In this document: positions 26,793 to 34,392 of the stretch, one piece after another | Layout of the letters: each line of letters starts with the position of its first letter | How positions within the stretch are numbered: the first letter of the stretch is position 1 | Origin: Poriferisodalis sp965208895 | Lineage (GTDB): Bacteria > Actinomycetota > Acidimicrobiia > Acidimicrobiales > Poriferisodalaceae | DNA length: 64,000 bases | NCBI RefSeq assembly: GCF_965208895.1 | Contig: NZ_OZ242363.1 | Coordinates: forward strand, 1,054,001-1,118,000 | Direction of reading: 5' to 3' | Notes under the pieces: generated by a model | The model's input: the letters and a program-made list of their open reading frames with translations, nothing else | Database searches by the model: none | Told to the model about the DNA's origin: nothing | Translations under genes and position numbers: made by a program

Positions 26793-27962
26793 GTGACAAC
26801 TTTTAGTGAATTGGGCGTACCTGCGCCCCTGTGCGACACCCTGGCTGATCAAGGCATCACCGAGCCGTTCGCCATTCAGGAATTGACCATCGGCGAAGCG
26901 CTCGCTGGCCGCGACGTCTGCGGCAAGGCCAAGACGGGCTCCGGCAAGACGCTGGCGTTCAGCCTGCCGATGCTGGCGCTAACCCCCCGGGCCAAGAACG
27001 GCCACCCCACCACCCTCATGCTCACCCCGACCCGCGAGCTGGCCAACCAGATCGCCGCCGTGGTCGAGCCGCTGGCCAAGGCCGCCGACCTGCGTTCGAT
27101 CGCCACCTACGGCGGCACGAACCTCGACCGCCAGATCGAGCTGCTGGCAGCCGGCATGGACGTCGTCATCGCCACACCGGGGCGGCTCATCGACCTCATC
27201 GACCGCGGTGCAGTCAACGTGTCGGGCATCCAGCGGGTCGTCGTGGACGAAGCCGATCGCATGGCCGACATGGGGTTCCTGCCCCAAGTCGAGTGGGTGC
27301 TGCGCCACATCGACGGCCAGCACCAGACACTGCTCTACTCAGCGACGCTCGACGGTGTCGTCGACACGCTCGTCAAGCGACACCTGCGCGACCCGGTCTT
27401 CCACGAAGTGACCGAACGCGAGGTGACCGTCTCGGAGATGGGCCACCTGTTCCTGTCTGTCCACAAGATGAACCGGGTGCAAGTCGCTGCACGCATCATC
27501 GAGGCGAACGGGCGCACACTGCTGTTCACCCGCACCAAGCGCGGTGCCGACCAGCTCACCCGTGAGCTGCGAGAGGCCGGCGTGCAAGCGGGCGCCATTC
27601 ACGGCGACCTGCCGCAGGTCAAGCGGGAACGTGCGCTCGCCAACTTCACCAAGGGCAAGCTGGCCGCACTCGTCGCCACCGACGTCGCCGCTCGCGGGCT
27701 GCACATCGACGAAGTCGACGTGGTGGTGCATTACAACGTTCCGCCCGAGCACAAGACCTATTTGCATCGCTCGGGGCGTACGGCTCGGGCGGGTCGCAGC
27801 GGCACCGCGGTGACGATGTTCCTGTGGGACGAAGAGCTCGAGGTCCGCCAGCTGCAGCGGCGGCTCGGCCTGCGGCTGCCGTTGCATGACGTGTTCTCGA
27901 ACGACGAACGGCTCGACGACCTCGCAGCGTTCGCCGCCAGCGACGACAACGCCAGCCGCTGA
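26793..27962 (+). CDS. DEAD-box ATP-dependent RNA helicase
   Basis: 389 residues from GTG 26793 (VTTFSELGVP), where a typical family N terminus begins; in-frame codons further upstream encode no recognisable domain. All core motifs are present in order: Q motif (FAIQELTI), motif I AKTGSGKT, Ia PTRELANQ, Ib TPGRL, II DEAD, III SAT, IV LLFTRTKRGADQL, V ATDVAARGLHIDEV and VI HRSGRTARAG. It unwinds RNA in ribosome assembly or RNA decay; the short C-terminal tail lacks an extra RNA-binding domain. It is monocistronic, and a GC-rich palindromic repeat follows the stop. Confidence 0.93.
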   Translation: MTTFSELGVPAPLCDTLADQGITEPFAIQELTIGEALAGRDVCGKAKTGSGKTLAFSLPMLALTPRAKNGHPTTLMLTPTRELANQIAAVVEPLAKAADLRSIATYGGTNLDRQIELLAAGMDVVIATPGRLIDLIDRGAVNVSGIQRVVVDEADRMADMGFLPQVEWVLRHIDGQHQTLLYSATLDGVVDTLVKRHLRDPVFHEVTEREVTVSEMGHLFLSVHKMNRVQVAARIIEANGRTLLFTRTKRGADQLTRELREAGVQAGAIHGDLPQVKRERALANFTKGKLAALVATDVAARGLHIDEVDVVVHYNVPPEHKTYLHRSGRTARAGRSGTAVTMFLWDEELEVRQLQRRLGLRLPLHDVFSNDERLDDLAAFAASDDNASR

Positions 27963-27968
27963 TATCCG

Positions 27969-28006
27969 CCAGAGGCTGAGCCCCGGGCCCGAGCGGCCCG
28001 CGAGCG
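27969..28006 (+). repeat. 38-bp palindromic extragenic repeat, copy 1
   Basis: Identical over 38 bases to the reverse complement of 38407-38444. It contains a hairpin CGGGCC-CGAGC-GGCCCG. It begins 7 bases after the helicase stop; a partial degenerate second unit (AGCGGCCCGTGAGCG...) lies near 28050. It may act as a REP-like element or terminator. Confidence 0.7.
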
Positions 28007-28140
28007 AAGCGAGCTAGCGCGGGAAGCACAGGGCGAAGCCGTGGCCCCAGCGGCCCGTGAGCGCAGCGAACAAGAGCGGGAGGCAAGAGGTTCCTCAGCA
28101 GCAGGGTGCAGGCCGCTGATATTCCCTTTAGACAGGCCGG

Positions 28141-28229
28141 AGACGACCGGTACCCTTGCCTATCCAGCGGCACATTGACCGCTGGAGGTAGGCCCTCCGG
28201 ATTCGAAGGCCCAGGACGAAGGCTCAGCT
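28141..28229 (+). promoter_or_regulatory. Structured leader upstream of metX (candidate)
   Basis: A clear 7-bp hairpin, CCAGCGG (28164-28170) and CCGCTGG (28179-28185) around CACATTGA, is followed by GC-rich segments that could pair (GGCCCTCCGG...GGCCC). Methionine genes are often under SAM-sensing leaders, but I could not match this to a known SAM riboswitch class. Confidence 0.3.
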
Positions 28230-29468
28230 GTGGACAGTGCGAGGCGCACAAGCGCCCCGAACGACGGTGCGGCGGCCTGGCCGCTGCCCGCCTCGGGTGC
28301 ATGGCACCCGGGCCTCGGCGCGGCCGAGCGGCGCTTCTACGAGCTGTCCCCGGATCGTCCGTTCACGCTGGAGGGCGGCGGCACCCTGCAGTGCCCGGTA
28401 CTCGCATATGAGACATGGGGCGCCCTTGACGCCGACGCCGCCAACGCCGTGCTCGTGTGCCATGCGCTGACCGGCGACGCGCACGCGCATGGCCCCGCAC
28501 ATCCGCCGTCGCAGCCCACCGAAGGCTGGTGGAACGACTTCATCGGCCCCGGCCGCCCCCTCGACACCAACCGCTACTTCGTGGTGTGCGCCAACGTGCT
28601 CGGCGGCTGCCAAGGCAGCACCGGCCCCTCGTCGGTCAACCCGGCGACGGGCGAGCGCTACGGGCCCGATTTTCCGGTCGTCACCAACCGCGACGTCGTG
28701 CGGTCGCAGTGGGCGCTGGGACGGCACTTGGGCATCGACCGCTGGCTCTCGGTGGTCGGCGGCTCGATGGGCGGCATGACCGTGCTGGAGTGGGGCATCA
28801 CCTATCCCCGACGGGTCGGCTCGCTGGTGGTGATCGCGTCCGCGGCCGAAGCCTCCGCGCAGCAGATCGCCTGGAGCAAGGTCGGCCGCCAAGCAATCCT
28901 GGACGATCCCAAGTTCCGTGGCGGCCGCTACTACGACGCCGCCGATGGGGACGGGCCGCATCGAGGCCTCGCCAACGCACGCCGGATCGCCATGATCCAC
29001 TACCGCTCGGGCGACGAGTTCGACCGCCGGTTCGACCGCCACAGCGAAGACCCGATCCTCCCGCTGCGAGGGGGCCAGCGCTTCGACGTGGAGAGCTACC
29101 TCGACTACCAGGGGGCAAAGTTCGTGCCCCGCTTCGACGCCAACACCTACCTGGTGCTGAACAAGATGATGGACCTGCACGACGTCGGACGCGGCCGTGG
29201 CGGCATCGATGCAGCGCTCGACCGGATCGTCGCGCCGACGATGGTGATGAGCGTTCGCACCGACTTTTTGTACCCGAGGCCCCAGCAGCTGCGGATCACC
29301 GAGGCGCTGGCACGCCGGGGAACTGTGCGGGTCGAGCACGTCGACATCGACAGTGACAACGGCCATGACGGCTTCCTCACCGAGCCCGATCAGACTGGCC
29401 CCCCGATGGGCGAGTTCATCGATGACATCTACAAGAGCGATTCGGGACCCCCGGGAGTCACCCGTTGA
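28230..29468 (+). CDS. metX: Homoserine O-acetyltransferase
   Basis: The enzyme transfers an acyl group from acyl-CoA (usually acetyl-CoA) to homoserine, the committed step of methionine synthesis, in the cytoplasm. The 412-residue alpha/beta hydrolase has the nucleophile elbow GGSMGGM with Ser179, the acid in VRTDFLYP near 345 and the histidine in NGHDGFL near 378. Family-typical segments include CHALTGDAHA, NVLGGCQGSTGP and YLDYQGAKF. The GTG at 28230 follows AGGACGAAGG. The stop overlaps the start of a small membrane protein gene, so the downstream small genes may be co-transcribed. A short structured leader precedes it. Confidence 0.95.
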   Translation: MDSARRTSAPNDGAAAWPLPASGAWHPGLGAAERRFYELSPDRPFTLEGGGTLQCPVLAYETWGALDADAANAVLVCHALTGDAHAHGPAHPPSQPTEGWWNDFIGPGRPLDTNRYFVVCANVLGGCQGSTGPSSVNPATGERYGPDFPVVTNRDVVRSQWALGRHLGIDRWLSVVGGSMGGMTVLEWGITYPRRVGSLVVIASAAEASAQQIAWSKVGRQAILDDPKFRGGRYYDAADGDGPHRGLANARRIAMIHYRSGDEFDRRFDRHSEDPILPLRGGQRFDVESYLDYQGAKFVPRFDANTYLVLNKMMDLHDVGRGRGGIDAALDRIVAPTMVMSVRTDFLYPRPQQLRITEALARRGTVRVEHVDIDSDNGHDGFLTEPDQTGPPMGEFIDDIYKSDSGPPGVTR

Positions 29469-29674
29469 TCAGCGGCGCCGCGGCGCTGCTGGCTGACGTG
29501 CATGCCAACGTGCCTTCCGAGGCTGTCGGCTCGGGCTTGGGGGTGTGGTGGGTGCTGGTAGCTGTGCTCGGCCTGCTCACCGTCGCGTGCGCCACCGGAT
29601 TCGTTGTGTACTTGCGGCGCACAGCCCCCGATCGGTGGCAAGGTGAAGAGAACACCGCGGCCGAGCCATCATGA
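29465..29674 (+). CDS. Small single-pass membrane protein
   Basis: 69 residues from a TTG that overlaps the metX stop (TTGA). The centre is one hydrophobic helix (VWWVLVAVLGLLTVACATGFVVYL), followed by a basic RRTAPDRWQ, so the C terminus is probably cytoplasmic. No family was recognised; the overlap and coding-like character support it being real. Confidence 0.5.
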   Translation: MISGAAALLADVHANVPSEAVGSGLGVWWVLVAVLGLLTVACATGFVVYLRRTAPDRWQGEENTAAEPS

Positions 29675-29687
29675 GAGCCAGAACGAC

Positions 29688-29912
29688 ATGAGCGAAACCT
29701 TCGATCCTCAGGAAATGATCACCCGCTTCGCGGAGCGTGCCGAGGCGGTGCGCAAGCGGAACCTTCCCGCCGTCGGCGGCGAGGAGCGACGCCACTTCAT
29801 CCGCCAGGCCGAGCTGGACTTCATGGACTACGCCATGATCGGCGATGCCACCGCCACGTTCGACGACGGGATCCTGACGCTGAGAATCGATCTGCGGCCT
29901 CCCGAGGAATAG
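29688..29912 (+). CDS. Small conserved-looking cytoplasmic protein
   Basis: 74 residues from ATG 29688 (MSETFDPQEM). Sequence: amphipathic helix (ITRFAERAEAVRKRNLPAV), then RRHFIRQAELDFMDYAMIGDA and a strand-rich end (TLRIDLR). It starts 13 bases after the membrane-protein gene and ends in TAG. No family assignment can be made by eye. It may belong to the metX transcription unit. Confidence 0.6.
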   Translation: MSETFDPQEMITRFAERAEAVRKRNLPAVGGEERRHFIRQAELDFMDYAMIGDATATFDDGILTLRIDLRPPEE

Positions 29913-29999
29913 CCGATCCGGGCGCTTGCCCGGGCGCGGCAGCGGCCTGCCGGATCCACGCGTCTCTGCGGGGGCCGCTTGCTACAGTGATCCGCCCGC

Positions 30000-30076
30000 G
30001 CGGATGTAGCTCAGTTGGTTAGAGCGCAACCTTGCCAAGGTTGAGGTCGCCGGTTCGACCCCGGTCATCCGCTCCA
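30000..30076 (+). tRNA. tRNA-Gly (GCC)
   Basis: A 77-nt gene including an encoded CCA: acceptor GCGGATG/CATCCGC, D arm GCTC...GAGC, anticodon stem CAACC/GGTTG with loop TTGCCAA (anticodon GCC), T arm CCGG-TTCGACC-CCGG. Confidence 0.96.
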
Positions 30077-30098
30077 AGTTGTACGACGGGAGAACAAC

Positions 30099-31058
30099 AT
30101 GGGTGCACTTGACGGACGTGTCGTCCTGATCACTGGCGCCGGCCGGGGCATCGGCCGCGAGCATGCCCTGCTGATGGCATCTGAAGGGGCGAAAATCGTG
30201 GTCAACGACCTCGGCGGCTCCGCCGACGGCACGGGTGCCGACCAGGGCCCCGCAGGCGAGGTTGTGGCGGAGATCGAGGCCATGGGTGGCGAGGCAGTCG
30301 CCAACGGCGACAGCGTCACCGACTGGGAGGGCGCGCAGCGCATGGTCAACCAGGCCGTCGAAGCGTTTGGCGACCTGGACGTGCTGGTCAACAACGCGGG
30401 CATCCTGCGCGACCGGGTGGTGGTCAACATGACCGAGCCGGAGTGGGATGCCGTCGTCGAGGTGCACATGAAGGGCCACTTCTGCCCCACCCGCTGGGCG
30501 GCCGCCTACTGGCGTGAGCAGTCCAAGGCAGGCAAGGAGGTCACCGGCTCGGTCATCAACACCGCCTCGGGCGCCATGCTCGGCAACCTCGGCCAGTTCA
30601 ACTACTCGGGCGCCAAGGCCGGCATTGCGGCCATGACGCTGGTGGCCGCAGGCGAGCTGGCTCGCTACAACGTGCGGGTGAACTGCCTGGCGCCGATTGC
30701 CCGGACACGGTTGACGCTGCAGACGCCTGGGCTCGAAGAGGTGGTGCGGGCGCCTGACGACCCAGCCGAATTCGATCTGTACGACCCGGCCAACGTCAGC
30801 CCGCTGGTGGGATACCTGGCGATGGAAGACTGCCCGTTCACCGGGGGTGTCTTCCACGTGGGAGGCAATGAGGTGGGCCTGTATCAGGGCTGGTCGCTCT
30901 CGGGTGACGACATCATTGCTACCGATGGACGCTGGACCGTGGAGGGCCTGAAGCAGATCGCGCCCCGGCTGAACGAGGGTCGCTCGAAGCTGGCCTCGGT
31001 TGCCACAGCGATCGGCGACACCTTCAAGGGATTCGGCAAGCGCGAACCCACCACCTAG
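30099..31058 (+). CDS. Short-chain dehydrogenase/reductase
   Basis: The 319-residue NAD(P)-dependent oxidoreductase has the Rossmann TGAGRGIG (near 12-19), NNAG (near 98-101), the active-site Ser in INTASGAM and YSGAK (Tyr/Lys) near 170. The cofactor-end sequence VVNDLGG with Asp at the end of strand 2 suggests NAD preference. The C-terminal extension (about 245-319) resembles the group related to MFE-2-type 3-hydroxyacyl-CoA or hydroxysteroid dehydrogenases, so a role in beta-oxidation of fatty or steroid acyl chains is likely. It starts 22 bases after tRNA-Gly and ends in TAG. Confidence 0.88.
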   Translation: MGALDGRVVLITGAGRGIGREHALLMASEGAKIVVNDLGGSADGTGADQGPAGEVVAEIEAMGGEAVANGDSVTDWEGAQRMVNQAVEAFGDLDVLVNNAGILRDRVVVNMTEPEWDAVVEVHMKGHFCPTRWAAAYWREQSKAGKEVTGSVINTASGAMLGNLGQFNYSGAKAGIAAMTLVAAGELARYNVRVNCLAPIARTRLTLQTPGLEEVVRAPDDPAEFDLYDPANVSPLVGYLAMEDCPFTGGVFHVGGNEVGLYQGWSLSGDDIIATDGRWTVEGLKQIAPRLNEGRSKLASVATAIGDTFKGFGKREPTT

Positions 31059-31093
31059 CTGCGGGGGCGCTCGCAGGATCCCGTGCGCCGTGT

Positions 31094-31246
31094 TCAGGCG
31101 CGCTGGAGCAGCCCACGAGTGACCAGCCGACGGCGTGCCGCATCGGCCAGCCACGCCGACACACTCTGCTCATCAGCCTCGGCGGCCTCGCGCACGGCAG
31201 CCGCGAGGCCTGCTTCCAGCGAGATCGTCAAGCGCTCAGTAGCCAC
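31094..31246 (-). CDS. Orphan ribbon-helix-helix-type antitoxin-like protein
   Basis: 50 residues from GTG 31244-31246: TERLTISLEAGLAAAVREAA, ADEQSVSAWLADAARRRL. This matches the short strand-helix-helix layout of CopG/VapB-like DNA-binding antitoxins. No toxin gene follows in the 35 bases before the convergent SDR stop, and none precedes it. It could be a solitary repressor or the relic of a toxin-antitoxin pair. The AT-rich AAAAGTACGATTAT just upstream could be promoter sequence. Confidence 0.5.
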   Translation of the reverse strand: MATERLTISLEAGLAAAVREAAEADEQSVSAWLADAARRRLVTRGLLQRA

Positions 31247-31340
31247 GCCGATAATCGTACTTTTCGCAACCGTGACCACGTCGGCTGGGTGCGCGGCAAT
31301 TCGCTCGTGGAATTCATGGGCGAGGTGAGACAATGGAGTC

Positions 31341-32336
31341 GTGGAGACGCTGCGGTTCGCCAAACACCAAGCTCTCGGCAACGACTTTCTCATCGCGCTC
31401 ATGCAGCCGCACGAGAAGGCGGCTCTCGACTCGCTCCGACTCGATTGGTCAGCGCTGACGTCGCAGCTCTGCGATCGAAGCTGCGGTATCGGCGCCGACG
31501 GCTTGATCCTGGCCGTCGACACGACAGCCACGCAACCGAGCGCGGATCAGGACGCACTCGAAACCGATTCCGCGAACCAGGTCAGGCAAGTTCGGATGAC
31601 GCTGTTCAACTCGGACGGGTCGTCAGCGGAGGTGAGCGGCAACGGACTCGCCTGTCTAGCCAATGAGGTTGCCTGCACTCTCGTTTCGAGCATGGAGTTC
31701 GGCGAGGGTGAAGAAGCACCCGACAGCCTTCTCGAACTCACCGTTGACACGGTGGACGGAGCGCGGCGGGTGACCTTGAGTGCCGAATTCGCCATGACCG
31801 AGAGCGGCTCGGTCGAGCCCGTCAAATCGCTCGCTGAAGTCCACATGCCCAAGGTTGTCCCCGGACCGAGCATCACGACCGAACTCGACGATCTCATCAG
31901 CGCTCGCTTCGATGAGGCCGCGCGCGGAACCGGCGATGTAGGAAATCCGCACCTCGTTGTCGCCGCCGGGGCTGAAATCGACAAGGCCGATACGGCGCGA
32001 CTTGGCGAGCTCTATGAAAGCTATTTCCCCGAGAGCACGGGAATCAACGTGGAGTTCATTTGGCCTATCGGCGATGACGGCAAGTCACTCGGAATGTCCG
32101 TCTGGGAGCGCGGCGCAGGCCTTACGCAGGCATGTGGGACGGGTGCCGTCACTGCGGCTGTGCGAGCGCAGGATTGGGGTCTCGTGGCACCGGGCAGCGA
32201 GACGGTCGTTGCAATGCCAGGCGGCACGGCAACCGTGTCTATTGACACTGATGACAGTCATCCCATTCTCAGCGTCTGGGTGGAACCGCTCGGCGACCAT
32301 GAGTGGCCCATACCTGCACCCTTGCAGGACGCCTGA
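31341..32336 (+). CDS. dapF: Diaminopimelate epimerase
   Basis: Converts LL- to meso-diaminopimelate for lysine and peptidoglycan synthesis without a cofactor, using two cysteines. Both are present: NSDGSSAEVSGNGLACLA and GLTQACGTGAV. Other family landmarks: KHQALGNDFL at the N terminus, CDRSCGIGADG, and GNPHLVV near 197. At 331 residues it is longer than the usual 270-290, with extra acidic segments (about 60-75 and 105-125). GTG 31341 follows GAGGTGAG. The stop codon overlaps the hflX start by one base (TGATG), so the two are translationally coupled, a known actinobacterial pairing. Confidence 0.93.
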   Translation: METLRFAKHQALGNDFLIALMQPHEKAALDSLRLDWSALTSQLCDRSCGIGADGLILAVDTTATQPSADQDALETDSANQVRQVRMTLFNSDGSSAEVSGNGLACLANEVACTLVSSMEFGEGEEAPDSLLELTVDTVDGARRVTLSAEFAMTESGSVEPVKSLAEVHMPKVVPGPSITTELDDLISARFDEAARGTGDVGNPHLVVAAGAEIDKADTARLGELYESYFPESTGINVEFIWPIGDDGKSLGMSVWERGAGLTQACGTGAVTAAVRAQDWGLVAPGSETVVAMPGGTATVSIDTDDSHPILSVWVEPLGDHEWPIPAPLQDA

Positions 32337-33697
32337 TGGTTGAATCCGAACAGCCGGCGGAGCCGTCCGACGAGAGCCATCGTGGGGGGTTTGGGGAGTT
32401 TGGGGGGGCTGAGTCTGGGCTGATTGATCGGGCTTTTCGGGAGCAGATCGTGCTGGTGGGGGTGCAGCTGGCGCAGCGGACTGCCGATGAGGTAGACGCC
32501 AACCTCGATGAGCTGGAGCGGTTGGTGGACACTGCTGGGGCCGATTCGGTGGAGCGGATTGTTCAGCGGCGGGATGCTCCCGACCCCGCGACGTTCGTGG
32601 GTCGCGGGAAAGCTGACGAGATTCTGGAGGCCTCGCTCGAGCACGACGCTGACACGGTGGTGTTCGACGACGAGCTGTCGCCGGCGCAGCAGTTCAACCT
32701 GGAACGGATTCTCAAGCGCACCGCGCTGGACCGCACCGCGGTGATACTCGACATCTTCGCCCAGAACGCCACGACGCTCGAAGGCAAGGCACAGGTGGAG
32801 CTGGCGCAGCTTCGCTACCGTCTCCCCCGGCTGCGCGGCCGAGGGCGGCAGCTTTCCCAGCAGGCGGGCGGCATCGGCACACGCGGACCCGGTGAAACGC
32901 AGCTCGAGGTGGATCGGCGACGGATCCAGCGGCGTCTGGCGCGGTTGGAGAAGGATTTGCGCGGGCTGCGGCGGACGCGGCTGAACCAGCGCAAGTCGCG
33001 CCGCCGATCCAGGTATCACACGGTCGCCGTCGTGGGCTACACCAACGCCGGCAAGTCGACGCTGCTGCGCCGCCTTACCGGCGCCAATGTGCTGATCGAG
33101 GACCGGCTGTTTGCCACGCTCGATGCCACTACCCGTCGCCTGCAGCTTCCCGGCGGTGAGACGGTGCTCATGACGGACACCGTCGGGTTCATCAAGAAGC
33201 TGCCCACATCGCTGGTGGAAGCGTTCATGTCGACGCTGGAGGAGGTGGCCGAGGCCGACCTTCTGGTGCACCTGGTGGACGCCTCAGCGGCGGAGCCGGA
33301 GATGCACATCGATGTGGTGCGCTCGGTGCTGCGAGAGATCGGCGCGGGCGATGTCCCCGAGCTGATCGCTTTCAACAAGAGCGACGCCGCCGATGACGGC
33401 ATCGTGGGACGGTTGCTGGGGCGCTACGAGGGCTCCCATGCGATCTCGTCCAACAGCGGTGACGGCGTGGAGGACCTCCTGCTCGCCGTCGGCGACCGGC
33501 TGCGGCACCTCACTGAAGTGACGGAGCTGCGCATCCCGTACTCCCGCGGCGACGCCCTCGCGGCCGTGCACCGGGAAGGCGAGGTGCTCTCGGAAACTCA
33601 CGACGACGATGGGACCCTGGTGCACGCCCGCCTCGACGACGTCGCCCGCAGCCTGTTCGCAGAGTTTGCCGTTGGCGACTCAGACTACGATTCATAG
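32336..33697 (+). CDS. hflX: GTPase HflX
   Basis: The 453-residue protein starts at ATG 32336, overlapping the dapF stop. HflX binds ribosomes and rescues or splits stalled ones under stress. It has the N-terminal HflX domain (VQLAQRTADEV, FVGRGKADEI, VVFDDELSPAQQFNLE), the glycine-rich linker GGIGTRGPGETQLEVDRR, then the GTPase domain: G1 GYTNAGKST, G3 DTVGFI and G4 NKSD. A coiled, Arg-rich helix sits between the domains. An unusually glycine-rich stretch (about 15-25) follows the start. It ends in TAG. Confidence 0.94.
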   Translation: MVESEQPAEPSDESHRGGFGEFGGAESGLIDRAFREQIVLVGVQLAQRTADEVDANLDELERLVDTAGADSVERIVQRRDAPDPATFVGRGKADEILEASLEHDADTVVFDDELSPAQQFNLERILKRTALDRTAVILDIFAQNATTLEGKAQVELAQLRYRLPRLRGRGRQLSQQAGGIGTRGPGETQLEVDRRRIQRRLARLEKDLRGLRRTRLNQRKSRRRSRYHTVAVVGYTNAGKSTLLRRLTGANVLIEDRLFATLDATTRRLQLPGGETVLMTDTVGFIKKLPTSLVEAFMSTLEEVAEADLLVHLVDASAAEPEMHIDVVRSVLREIGAGDVPELIAFNKSDAADDGIVGRLLGRYEGSHAISSNSGDGVEDLLLAVGDRLRHLTEVTELRIPYSRGDALAAVHREGEVLSETHDDDGTLVHARLDDVARSLFAEFAVGDSDYDS

Positions 33698-33730
33698 TGA
33701 CTCATTCTTGACTCACCCGGGAGCCGGCCA

Positions 33731-34075
33731 ATGCAGCAGCTCACGGTCCGGGGCTTCGGCGACGAACTCGGCGAGGCGATGCGACGCTTCGCTCAACGCG
33801 AAGGTGTCTCGCTGAATCAGGCGGCGCTCCGACTCCTGCGCAAAGGCGCCGGACTGTCGGAAACCCCCGGCGGCGGCTGCGTCGGTGACTCGCTCGACCA
33901 TCTCATCGGCAGCTGGTCACCAGAGGAAGCCGACGAAATGGATGCCGCGCTGCGCGATCTCGCCGTCATCGACGAGGCAGCGTGGGGCAGTGAGGCTGCT
34001 GCTGGACACCAACGCCTACACACTGCTGATGCGTGGCCAGCAGGAAGTGGCGCAGATCGTCAGGAGCGCCCGTGA
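33731..34075 (+). CDS. vapB: VapB-type antitoxin, stop apparently lost by a 1-base deletion
   Basis: The N-terminal part is a ribbon-helix-helix antitoxin (QLTVRGFGDELGEAMRRFAQ, SLNQAALRLLRKGAGL) followed by a toxin-binding tail (SLDHLIGSW, EMDAALRDLAVIDEAAW). After W85 the frame runs 86 bases into vapC as low-complexity sequence. If the GGGG at 33984-33987 had one more G, the tail would read DEAAWGQ and stop at a TGA overlapping the vapC GTG (GTGA), the normal arrangement. So the true product is probably 87 residues. The antitoxin neutralises VapC and represses the operon. Confidence 0.8.
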   Translation: MQQLTVRGFGDELGEAMRRFAQREGVSLNQAALRLLRKGAGLSETPGGGCVGDSLDHLIGSWSPEEADEMDAALRDLAVIDEAAWGSEAAAGHQRLHTADAWPAGSGADRQERP

Positions 34076-34388
34076 GCTGCTGCTCTCAGCAGTCGTCGTC
34101 GGCGAGCTGATGTACGGATTTCGACGCGGCTCACGTCTGGAGCGGAATCTTGCAGACCTACGATCGTTCATCGACAATCCGTACGCCTCTGTGGTGGAGG
34201 TCGGGCCGGTGACCGCCGACCGCTACTCACGCATCGCAGCCGCGCTTCGAGCGAAGGGTCGTCCGATTCCGACCAATGACGTCTGGATTGCCGCCCACGC
34301 AATGGAGACGGGGGCAGAACTCGTCTCGGCCGACCGGCACTTCTCCCATATCGACGGGATCGTCTGGACGCCGATCGGGGCACACTGA
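33990..34388 (+). CDS. vapC: VapC-type PIN-domain ribonuclease toxin
   Basis: 132 residues from GTG 33990. PIN-domain acidic residues are in place: LLLDTNAY (first Asp), VVVGELMYGF (Glu), PTNDVWIAAHA (Asp) and LVSADRHF (Asp). VapC toxins cleave tRNA or rRNA and stop translation until neutralised. The gene directly follows the antitoxin, with a likely GTGA overlap once a probable homopolymer deletion is corrected. The toxin itself looks intact. Confidence 0.88.
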   Translation: MRLLLDTNAYTLLMRGQQEVAQIVRSARELLLSAVVVGELMYGFRRGSRLERNLADLRSFIDNPYASVVEVGPVTADRYSRIAAALRAKGRPIPTNDVWIAAHAMETGAELVSADRHFSHIDGIVWTPIGAH

Positions 34389-34392
34389 TCCG

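Noticed and set aside
28141..28229. Known SAM riboswitch upstream of metX
   Set aside because: The segment lacks the conserved cores of the SAM classes I can recognise; kept only as an unassigned structured leader.
28224..29366. A 380-codon minus-strand frame opposite metX
   Set aside because: Antisense shadow of a confidently identified gene.
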